A stretch of DNA of 64,000 nucleotides from STF1-184 sp050178795 (GTDB lineage Bacteria > Bacillota > Clostridia > Christensenellales > UBA1242). Made by a program: the position numbers and the translations under genes. Each line of letters starts with the position of its first letter. Position 1 is the stretch's first letter. Of the stretch, positions 17,922 to 24,996 are shown one piece after another. The stretch is taken from positions 108,283 through 172,282 of the forward strand of contig JBFXFT010000001.1 of NCBI GenBank assembly GCA_050178795.1, given 5' to 3'. The notes under the pieces were generated by a model, which saw only the letters and a list, made by a program, of their open reading frames with translations, was not told where the DNA came from and ran no database searches.

Positions 17922-19220
17922 TTAACCTATTACCGTTTGAATTAATTTACTTTCACTTGCTTTGCTGCTCTTTATTATTAAACTGTCTAACACTCTTGCC
18001 TCAACATTTTTAGCGTCTTCTAGGCTCTTAGCATAAATTTCGCAAATTTTTTCGCCAGCCTTGACCTTTGAATTAATTTTAACAAATAATTTAAGCCCAA
18101 CTGTGTGATCAATTTTATCATTAGCGCTAGTCCTACCACCGCCAAGGCTATTTACAATAAAACCAAGTTGTTCGGTTTTTATTTTGTTTACATAACCAGA
18201 CTTGGCAGCCTTAACAACTAGCATAGCATTTGCCTTTGGCATAAGTTCTTGCCTAGTTATTATTTGGTCGTCTCCGCCATGAGCCCTAATTATTTCTTGA
18301 AGTTTTAATAGTGCACTTCCGTTATTTATTACCTCGTTAACTGCCTTTTTTGCGCTTTTAGCATCATAAACACCTGCCAAAACAAGTAACTTTTCTGCTA
18401 GAGTTTTACTTACTTTTGCTAAATTGTTGTTTTTACCACTAAGTACATTTATTGCGTTTTTAACCTCTAAATTGCTACCTATTCCACTGCCTAGTGGCTC
18501 GTCCATACTCGTCAAAATTGCCGATATTTTTTTGCCAGCCTTTTTGCCTATTTCAACCATTGTTTTTGCTAAAAGCGTAGCAGTTGAAACATTTTTCATA
18601 AAGGCACCATCGCCAAATTTAACATCTAGAACAATAACTGAAGCATTGCTTGCAAGTTTTTTGCTCATAATTGATGAGGCAATAAGCGGTATAGATTCAA
18701 TACTGCCAGTTAGGTCGCGAAGACTATATAAAATTTTGTCAGCAGGTGCCAAGTTTTTTGTTTGAGTTATTATGCTTGCGCCAACACTATTTACTATATT
18801 AATAAATTCTTTTTGATTCAAATTTAAGTTGTAGCCTTTAAACACCTCTAATTTGTCCGCAGTGCCCCCTGTAAAGCCAAGCCCTCTGCCACTCATTTTT
18901 GCCATTTTTAGCCCCAAACAAGCAACTATAGGAGCAATAATTAAAGTGGTTGTGTCGCTAACTCCACCAGTTGAGTGTTTGTCTACGGTTATACCTTTAA
19001 CATCTTTTAGATTTACAATGGCACCAGAATTTGCCATTGCCATTGTGAGATTATAGGTTTCGTCAATATCCATGCCATTTATAGCAATAGCCATTAAAAG
19101 TGCCGACGCCTCAAAGTCTTTAACTGCGCCAGATATTATACCGTCAATAAAAAAATCAATCTCCTCTTTTGTCAGAGAGTGTTTGTTTTTCTTTTTTACT
19201 ATTATGTCATAAATATTCAT
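17922..19220 (-). CDS. pdp: Pyrimidine-nucleoside (thymidine) phosphorylase
   Basis: 432 residues. Family signatures are DKHSTGGVSDTTTLIIAP (phosphate loop), KMSGRGLGFTGGTADKLE and SLRDLTGSIESIPLIASSIMSKKLA. The C-terminal domain contains SLGGGRTSANDKIDHTVGL. The enzyme splits uridine, thymidine or deoxyuridine with phosphate into base and pentose-1-phosphate in nucleoside salvage. Length and domains (small alpha domain, then alpha/beta domain) are standard. It starts the group with tsaE and tsaB-rimI. A specificity between Pdp and DeoA cannot be decided from motifs alone. Confidence 0.92.
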   Translation of the reverse strand: MNIYDIIVKKKNKHSLTKEEIDFFIDGIISGAVKDFEASALLMAIAINGMDIDETYNLTMAMANSGAIVNLKDVKGITVDKHSTGGVSDTTTLIIAPIVACLGLKMAKMSGRGLGFTGGTADKLEVFKGYNLNLNQKEFINIVNSVGASIITQTKNLAPADKILYSLRDLTGSIESIPLIASSIMSKKLASNASVIVLDVKFGDGAFMKNVSTATLLAKTMVEIGKKAGKKISAILTSMDEPLGSGIGSNLEVKNAINVLSGKNNNLAKVSKTLAEKLLVLAGVYDAKSAKKAVNEVINNGSALLKLQEIIRAHGGDDQIITRQELMPKANAMLVVKAAKSGYVNKIKTEQLGFIVNSLGGGRTSANDKIDHTVGLKLFVKINSKVKAGEKICEIYAKSLEDAKNVEARVLDSLIIKSSKASESKLIQTVIG

Positions 19221-19349
19221 AGTACACCTTAAAATTTAAGTTTTATTTGCAAACTTATTATAGCAATTTTACTACTCCTTTGCAACTTAAAACCACTTTT
19301 ACAAAAAATAAAGGGAAAGTTTTTAAACTCCCCTCAATTTTAGATTAAA

Positions 19350-19697
19350 TTAACCTTTAAATTCAACTGTATTTTTGTCATTTTGCCAAAGTTTTTCTAG
19401 ATTATAGAACTCTCTTGTCTCAGTTTCCATTATGTGAACTATGATGTCGCCATAATCTAGCACAATCCAGTTAGAATTGTGGCGTCCCTCGCGCCTGATA
19501 GGTTCCAAATTTATTTGTTTTAATTCGTCTTCAATGTAGCCCATAACGCCTTTTGCATGAGTGTTTGATGTTACCGAACCAATAATAAAATAATCGGCAA
19601 GACTTGTACTTTCTTTTATGTCAATTATTAAAATGTTTTTTGCTTTTTTATCGTGCATTGCTGTAGCAATTTTGTTTACTGTATCTTTTAAATTCAT
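19350..19697 (-). CDS. rsfS: Ribosome silencing factor RsfS
   Basis: 115 residues with start behind AAGGGGGATATTA. Conserved blocks are KKAKNILIIDIKESTSLADYFIIGS, HAKGVMGYIEDELK and NSNWIVLDYGDIIVHIM. RsfS binds ribosomal protein uL14 and blocks joining of the subunits when nutrients are short. It is the last gene of the nth-obg-yhbY-rsfS group, all of them linked to ribosome biogenesis apart from nth. Confidence 0.93.
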   Translation of the reverse strand: MNLKDTVNKIATAMHDKKAKNILIIDIKESTSLADYFIIGSVTSNTHAKGVMGYIEDELKQINLEPIRREGRHNSNWIVLDYGDIIVHIMETETREFYNLEKLWQNDKNTVEFKG

Positions 19698-19713
19698 TAA
19701 TATCCCCCTTTAG

Positions 19714-20007
19714 TTAAAAATTTATGTGTTCTACGCCCTCTTTGTCGCTAAACCTGTAAAGCACCAAAATGTTGCCTACGACCAAAATTTCCTCTGCATT
19801 TAGTTTTGTGCCTATTTGATGCATAGCGTCTTTTTTGTCTAAATCTGCCGTCTTTAAAAGTTTTACCTTGATTAGTTCCTTATTAAATAGAGCGACATCA
19901 ATCTCGTTTAAAACTGTGTCTGTTATGCCCTCTTTGCCTACTTGAACGCTAACTTTTAGTTTATGTGCTAAACCTTTTAGGCTAGCCCTTTCTTTTGTCG
20001 TTATCAT
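19714..20007 (-). CDS. yhbY: YhbY-type RNA-binding protein (CRM domain)
   Basis: 97 residues covering a single CRM domain. The diagnostic GxxG-like loop is in VSVQVGKEGITDTVLNEI near the N-terminus, preceded by RASLKGLAHKL; the later LVLYRFSD is also typical. These proteins bind precursors of the large ribosomal subunit. ATG follows AAGGAG. It lies between obg and rsfS with gaps of 12 and 16 bases. Confidence 0.92.
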   Translation of the reverse strand: MITTKERASLKGLAHKLKVSVQVGKEGITDTVLNEIDVALFNKELIKVKLLKTADLDKKDAMHQIGTKLNAEEILVVGNILVLYRFSDKEGVEHINF

Positions 20008-20019
20008 ATATTTTTCTCC

Positions 20020-21288
20020 TTAATCCTCATATACAAATTCAATTTCGCCAATTCGTACGGTGTCGCCCTCTTTTATGCCGTATTCTTTTAGCCTATCAAT
20101 TATGCCATCATTTTTTAACCTCTTTTGGAAGTATGCAAAACTTATTGGGTCGTCTAAAACAACGCCTCTAATTATGTGGTCAATAAGTCCGCCTGTAACC
20201 TCAAATACGCCCGCCTCATCAGTATTAATTTCAAAACTAGTTTTATCAACCTTGTCAAAGTCAAGTAACTCAATTTCGCTAGGTGCTATTACTGGGGCAT
20301 CTTGAATAGTATTTACAATAGCCTGTAAAAGTTCGTCCATACCCTTTCTTAAAGCAATAGAAGTCTCAATAATTGTATATTTTTTGCCATATTTCTTTTT
20401 AAACTCTTTAACTTTTGAAAAATCGGCATAAAGTAAGTCAACTTTGTTTAGAACAACAATTTGTGGTATCTCCATAAGTTTTTTTGAATAGTTTTCAAGT
20501 TCTTTATTAATAATTTTAAAGTCTTCAATAGGGTCTCGTCCGTCAACGCCTGCAATGTCTACCACATGGACGAAAATTCTTGTCCTTTCAATATGTCTTA
20601 AAAAGTCGTGTCCTAGCCCTACGCCCTCACTAGCGCCCTCAATAAGCCCTGGAATGTCCGCAATTAAAAAGTTTTTGCCACCGTAACTTGAAGCGCCTAA
20701 ATTTGGCGAAAGTGTGGTGAATTGATAGTTCGCAATTTTAGGCTTAGCATTTGTTAAAACAGAAAGTAGCGAACTTTTGCCAACGTTAGGAAAACCTACA
20801 AGTCCAACATCTGCTATTGTCTTTAACTCCAAAACTACAGTTTTTTCCTCGGTTTTTACGCCAAGTTCAGAAAAAGCAGGTGCTTGCCTAACAGAGTTTG
20901 CAAATTTTGCATTGCCTCTGCCTCCGTTGCCACCTTTTAAAATTACCTTCTTATCGTCCGCATAAAACATATCGGCAATAATTTTGCCTGTTTCATCATC
21001 TTTTATAACTGTACCTTGTGGTACTTGTATTACTATATCTTTTCCGTTTTTGCCATACCTCTTGTTGCTCATACCATCTGAACCTGGTTCCGCCCTAAAG
21101 TGTTTGGTGTAATGGTAGTCAACTAGGTTATTCATGTGAGGGCTTACCTCAAAAATAACACTGCCTCCGTTGCCGCCATCGCCACCGTCTGGCCCCCCAT
21201 TTGGCACAAACTTTTCTCTATGAAAACTAACAACACCGTTGCCGCCATCGCCAGCCTTTATAAAAATTTTTGTTTTATCTACAAACAT
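20020..21288 (-). CDS. obg: GTPase Obg/CgtA
   Basis: 422 residues with all three domains. The Gly-rich Obg fold occupies residues 1 to about 158 (GDGGNGVVSFHREKFVPNGG and repeats of GGDGGNGG). The G domain has GLVGFPNVGKSS (G1), TTLSPN (G2), DIPGL (G3) and NKVD (G4). A C-terminal OCT domain follows from about residue 345. Obg acts in late 50S assembly and the stringent response. It starts eight bases after the end of nth. Confidence 0.96.
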   Translation of the reverse strand: MFVDKTKIFIKAGDGGNGVVSFHREKFVPNGGPDGGDGGNGGSVIFEVSPHMNNLVDYHYTKHFRAEPGSDGMSNKRYGKNGKDIVIQVPQGTVIKDDETGKIIADMFYADDKKVILKGGNGGRGNAKFANSVRQAPAFSELGVKTEEKTVVLELKTIADVGLVGFPNVGKSSLLSVLTNAKPKIANYQFTTLSPNLGASSYGGKNFLIADIPGLIEGASEGVGLGHDFLRHIERTRIFVHVVDIAGVDGRDPIEDFKIINKELENYSKKLMEIPQIVVLNKVDLLYADFSKVKEFKKKYGKKYTIIETSIALRKGMDELLQAIVNTIQDAPVIAPSEIELLDFDKVDKTSFEINTDEAGVFEVTGGLIDHIIRGVVLDDPISFAYFQKRLKNDGIIDRLKEYGIKEGDTVRIGEIEFVYED

Positions 21289-21295
21289 AATTTAC

Positions 21296-21940
21296 CTACT
21301 TTTTATTTTTTACTTCTTCGTTATAGTACTTGCAAATATCTTTTAATCCACATTCGTCGCATTTTGGGTTTTTTGCCGTACAATAATATCTTCCGAACAA
21401 TACTAACATATAATGTAGTTCGCTCCAAACGTTTTTATCAAATTGTTTCATTAAAGATAGTTCAACATCTAATACATTTTTAGAGTTTGTTAAACCAAGC
21501 CTATTACTTACCCTAAATACGTGGGTGTCTACTGCTATTGCGTCTCCACCAAAAGCAACTGCATACACTACATTGGCTGTTTTTCTGCCAACACCTGCCA
21601 GCGTTCGTAATTCTTCAATATTGTTTGGCACTTGTCCGTTAAACCTATCTACCAAACTGTTTGCCATTTCAATTAGGTGTTTTGCTTTACTCTTATATAG
21701 ACCGCAAGAATAAATTATTTTTTCTAATTCCCCTGTGTTTGCCATACTTAAACTCTTTGCGTCAGGGTATTTTTTAAATACTTCTGGTGTAATAATGTTT
21801 ACCCTTTTATCGGTACATTGGGCGGACAGTATTACGGCAACCAAAAGTTCATAGGGATTAGTGTAATTTAATTCGCACCCTGCATTTGGGAACTTTTCCT
21901 TTAAATAGTTAAATATTCTCGTTCTTTCTTCCTTTGTCAT
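21296..21940 (-). CDS. nth: Endonuclease III
   Basis: 214 residues. The helix-hairpin-helix with catalytic Lys is in LAGVGRKTANVVYAVAFGG and the catalytic Asp in AVDTHVFRVSNRLGL. The C-terminal [4Fe-4S] site has the spacing C-x6-C-x2-C-x5-C (CTAKNPKCDECGLKDIC). The enzyme removes oxidised pyrimidines in base excision repair and nicks the strand by beta-elimination. The 3' end of the gene is close to obg, suggesting cotranscription. Confidence 0.95.
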   Translation of the reverse strand: MTKEERTRIFNYLKEKFPNAGCELNYTNPYELLVAVILSAQCTDKRVNIITPEVFKKYPDAKSLSMANTGELEKIIYSCGLYKSKAKHLIEMANSLVDRFNGQVPNNIEELRTLAGVGRKTANVVYAVAFGGDAIAVDTHVFRVSNRLGLTNSKNVLDVELSLMKQFDKNVWSELHYMLVLFGRYYCTAKNPKCDECGLKDICKYYNEEVKNKK

Positions 21941-21964
21941 TAAGCGTATTTACCTTTTAAATAA

Positions 21965-22315
21965 TTAATTCTTTTTTAATAGTTCGTTAAGCATTAAAAT
22001 ATTTTCTAAAATGGTTGCTTCCTCAAAATTTTTAATATTTAAACCCACCTCTTGTTTAACCTTTTCAAGCCTATAAATGAGAGTGTTTCGGTGCATAAAA
22101 GCCGACTTACTAGTAGTGGTTATGTTTAGATTGTTTTTTAAAAACAATTTAACCGTAGTTATTAGTTCCTCGTCATTTAAAAAGGCTACCATCTCCTTGT
22201 TTTCTAAAAACTGTCTATAATAGTCTAGTTGTTCTTGAGAAAGGTGTTTTATTATGCTTTCTGTTTTAAAGTCCTCAATGGGTAATTTATTTACTTTTTG
22301 TTGTTTATTTCTCAT
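21965..22315 (-). CDS. PucR/CdaR-type helix-turn-helix protein
   Basis: 116 residues from the ATG at 22315, chosen because GAGGAAG precedes it; the ATG five codons earlier would remove this site. The region AFLNDEELITTVKLFLKNNLNITTTSKSAFMHRNTLIYRLEK is the C-terminal HTH_30 domain of PucR/CdaR regulators, split here by wording but contiguous; residues HRNTLIYRL are the recognition helix. The protein lacks the usual N-terminal GAF or sensor domain. It starts two bases before the stop of the ABC-like gene, so the two are almost certainly translated together. Confidence 0.75.
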   Translation of the reverse strand: MRNKQQKVNKLPIEDFKTESIIKHLSQEQLDYYRQFLENKEMVAFLNDEELITTVKLFLKNNLNITTTSKSAFMHRNTLIYRLEKVKQEVGLNIKNFEEATILENILMLNELLKKN

Positions 22316-22316
22316 A

Positions 22317-22970
22317 TCACACTTCCTCATCTGTCACTATAGAACCAAATTTTAGTTTTATAATATCTGTAGAAAACTCGTTTGCTAGTTCCTTGGTATT
22401 TACACCAATTATAAAGGTTGCACTTTGTTTTTGAAGCTCTTTAATGTAAGCAACAAGTTTTTCTGTTTCACTGGTAGTCAAATTTTTAAATATATTGTCT
22501 ATTAAATAAATTTCAATAGGTCGTAGGCTTAGCCTTGCAAGTTGCACCAAAATTTTTTGATAGGCGGATATCTCTTTTATTTTAAGGTCTTTTATCGCCT
22601 CTATTCCATAATTTTTTAACGCCTGATTAATTTTTAGTTTGCTATTAACTTCGTCATTTTTGCGTATTTTTAGCACATATTCCAAATTTTGATAGACGCT
22701 TTTATTGTTAAAGAACACTGGTTTATAAGATATATAACCCAAATTTACGTCTTTACTAAAATCTATTTGTTTAAGATTCATCTCGTTCAAATAAATTTCG
22801 CCCTCGCCGTATTTTTCAAGCCCAGCAATTGCCCTTAAAAGCGTTGTTTTGCCACTTTCACTGTCTCCTAAAAGTACTAGGGTTTTGCCATTTTGTACTT
22901 CTAAATTAATATTGTAAAGAGCATAGTACTCTTTTGTAAACGCTAGTTTTAAACCACTAATTTTTATCAT
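22317..22970 (-). CDS. ABC-type ATPase-like protein with degenerate catalytic motifs
   Basis: 217 residues, ATG behind GGAG. The Walker A motif is intact (LLGDSESGKTTLLRAIAGL, about residues 32-50). The other motifs are not: the Q-loop Gln is missing in GYISYKPVFF, the LSGGQ signature is replaced by ISAYQKILVQ, Walker B ends in IDN instead of DE, and the H-loop His is absent in IIGVNTKE. It may bind but not efficiently hydrolyse ATP. No permease gene is near. The next gene encodes a PucR-type HTH, so a regulatory role is possible (inference). Confidence 0.7.
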   Translation of the reverse strand: MIKISGLKLAFTKEYYALYNINLEVQNGKTLVLLGDSESGKTTLLRAIAGLEKYGEGEIYLNEMNLKQIDFSKDVNLGYISYKPVFFNNKSVYQNLEYVLKIRKNDEVNSKLKINQALKNYGIEAIKDLKIKEISAYQKILVQLARLSLRPIEIYLIDNIFKNLTTSETEKLVAYIKELQKQSATFIIGVNTKELANEFSTDIIKLKFGSIVTDEEV

Positions 22971-23109
22971 ATTTACTCCAAAATTCCATATTAATACATT
23001 TTAATTTTACCTTTTAACACGAAATTTAGCAAGCAAGTTTTAGCCTTTAAAAAAATATAATTAAATTATTAAAAAATTTTGGAAAATTGGAAATAGCAAG
23101 GCAATTTAA

Positions 23110-23138
23110 TTATCAAAAAAAATATATTATGTTATAAT
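23110..23138 (+). promoter_or_regulatory. Promoter of the alpha-oxoamine synthase gene
   Basis: TTATCA (23110-23115), 17-base spacer and a perfect TATAAT (23133-23138), about 33 bases before the chosen start. Confidence 0.65.
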
Positions 23139-23170
23139 CTAGCGTATATGAATTTTAGGAGATGCTAGAT

Positions 23171-24370
23171 ATGGATATTTTTAAAAAAGCATTTGAATAT
23201 GACCAGGTAAAAAAAGTAAAAGCAGCAGGTATATACCCTTATTTTCACGAGTTAGAAAGTGGTCAAGATACCGAAGTTATTATGCAAGGACATAGGACAA
23301 TAATGATTGGCAGCAACAATTATTTGGGACTAACAAGCAACGAAGAAGTTATAGAAGCGGGCATTGAAGCCTTAAAAAAATATGGCTCTGGCTGTTCTGG
23401 CAGCAGGTTTTTAAATGGAACACTAGATATACACGTAAAGTTGGAAAAAGACTTAGCAGAGTTTTTACATAAAGATGCATGTGTAACCTTTAGCACAGGT
23501 TTTCAAAGCAATTTAGGCATAATTAGTGCCATTGCAGGAAGAAACGATTACATAATTGGCGACAAAGAAAACCATGCGAGCATATATGACGCTTGTAGGC
23601 TAAGTTATGCAAAACTTTTGAGATATTCTCACAGCAATATGGAAGAACTTGAAGAGTGCTTAAAAAGCGTGCCAGAAACTAGCGGAATATTAATAGTGAC
23701 AGACGGCGTTTTTAGTATGGGTGGCGACTTATGTAAACTACCAGAAATTGTAAAATTAGCAAAAAAATATGGCGCTAGAGTTATGGTGGACGACGCACAC
23801 GCACTAGGCGTTATTGGCGAAGGTGGTCGCGGTACCGCTAGCCACTTTGGATTAGAAAAAGATGTAGACATAATTATGGGTACATTCTCAAAAAGCCTTG
23901 CGAGTTTGGGCGGATATATGGCTGCAAATAAAGACGTTATAGAGTTTACAAAACACAATTCCAGACCCTTCATTTTCTCAGCATCTATTACCCCAGCGAG
24001 CGTTGCTTGCGCTAGTAAAGCACTAGAAATTTTAAAAAGAGAGCCTGAAAGAGTTAAGCATTTGCAAGAAATTGCAGACTATGTAAGAGCGGGGCTTAAA
24101 AAGCGCGGTATAGACATAAGTGATAGTTATGCGCCAATAATACCTATTAACACATACGACGATGAAAGGACTTTCCTTTTATGTAAAGTGTTGTTAAAAA
24201 ATGGCGTTTATGTCAACCCTGTAATCTCCCCTGCTGTACCTGTAGGACACGCAATTTTAAGGACTAGTTACACGGCGACTCACACAAAAGAGCAAATGGA
24301 CGAGGCTATGGATATTATTAAAAAGAGCATAGAAGAGACGGACGAACTTTTAAAAAATAGAAAAAATTAA
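23171..24370 (+). CDS. Alpha-oxoamine synthase (glycine C-acetyltransferase / serine palmitoyltransferase-like)
   Basis: 399 residues from the ATG at 23171; AGGAG at 23157-23161 is nine bases upstream and touches the earlier ATG at 23162, so the latter is unlikely. PLP-enzyme motifs are clear: GSNNYLGL, GSGCSGSRFLNGT, DKENHASIYDACR, VDDAHALGVIGEGGRGTA and the Schiff-base Lys in GTFSKSLASLGGY. Related enzymes join an amino acid (Gly, Ala, Ser) to an acyl-CoA with loss of CO2. The N-terminal GIYPYFHELESGQDTEV and the segment RPFIFSASITPASVA recall bacterial serine palmitoyltransferases as well as 2-amino-3-ketobutyrate ligase. No threonine dehydrogenase, biotin or lipid genes are adjacent, so the substrate is open. 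Confidence 0.85.
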   Translation: MDIFKKAFEYDQVKKVKAAGIYPYFHELESGQDTEVIMQGHRTIMIGSNNYLGLTSNEEVIEAGIEALKKYGSGCSGSRFLNGTLDIHVKLEKDLAEFLHKDACVTFSTGFQSNLGIISAIAGRNDYIIGDKENHASIYDACRLSYAKLLRYSHSNMEELEECLKSVPETSGILIVTDGVFSMGGDLCKLPEIVKLAKKYGARVMVDDAHALGVIGEGGRGTASHFGLEKDVDIIMGTFSKSLASLGGYMAANKDVIEFTKHNSRPFIFSASITPASVACASKALEILKREPERVKHLQEIADYVRAGLKKRGIDISDSYAPIIPINTYDDERTFLLCKVLLKNGVYVNPVISPAVPVGHAILRTSYTATHTKEQMDEAMDIIKKSIEETDELLKNRKN

Positions 24371-24387
24371 AACGATTAAAAAAAACA

Positions 24388-24419
24388 AAAAACTGTAAGA
24401 ATTTCTTACAGTTTTTTTT
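24388..24419 (+). terminator. Intrinsic terminator
   Basis: 9-bp stem (24392-24400 with 24404-24412), 3-base loop and T run. The A run on the left allows use from the minus strand as well, for the hibernation factor gene. Confidence 0.85.
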
Positions 24420-24442
24420 GTTATTAATTTGTTTTTTAAAAC

Positions 24443-24901
24443 CTATCTTGGAGATAGTTCATCAGTGCCATACTTTTTAGTCAACATCTCTTTTTTATCA
24501 AGTTGATCTATTGACGCATCTATTTCCCTATGATATTTTTTGGTTTCCTCTGTAACCTCATCGGACTCCATATTATGTGCCTCACTAAATACAATGCTGT
24601 TATGCCTTTTGTGGCTATCTGTTCTGTAACCCCTTTTGTGGCTTACAATTTGATTTTTTAAAATTTCTTCACACTCTTTTATTGAATCATACATAAGCGC
24701 TGTTGACGCTTTAGCAGAGAAACTTCTACCATTGTTCTTTAAGTATACACTCATAGTATGAGTTTTTCCCTCAACCCTAAATGTAACATCTGCTTCGCTT
24801 TCAGAATGAAAAAACCTATTTAATTTAGATAATCTTTCTTCGCAAGCATCTTCTAATCCTTTGGTTGGTGTGGTTCCCTTATAAGTATAATTTATTTTCA
24901 T
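24443..24901 (-). CDS. hpf: Ribosome hibernation promoting factor
   Basis: 152 residues. The N-terminal S30AE/RaiA fold is seen in MKINYTYKGTTPTKGLEDACEERLSKL, ADVTFRVEGKTHTMSVYL and ALMYDSIKECEEILKNQI. The tail from about residue 100 is charged and does not show the dimerisation domain (about 60 residues ending the long form) expected in most Bacillota. At 152 residues it is between short HPF (about 95) and long HPF (about 185). It would bind the 30S decoding region in stationary phase; whether it can dimerise ribosomes is doubtful. Confidence 0.85.
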   Translation of the reverse strand: MKINYTYKGTTPTKGLEDACEERLSKLNRFFHSESEADVTFRVEGKTHTMSVYLKNNGRSFSAKASTALMYDSIKECEEILKNQIVSHKRGYRTDSHKRHNSIVFSEAHNMESDEVTEETKKYHREIDASIDQLDKKEMLTKKYGTDELSPR

Positions 24902-24996
24902 AGTATCACCTCACAATTTTATTTTTACATACAAATGCTGTATATTATTATGATAGCAAAAACGACAATTTTAGTCTAGTTGTTTTAGCATAATTT

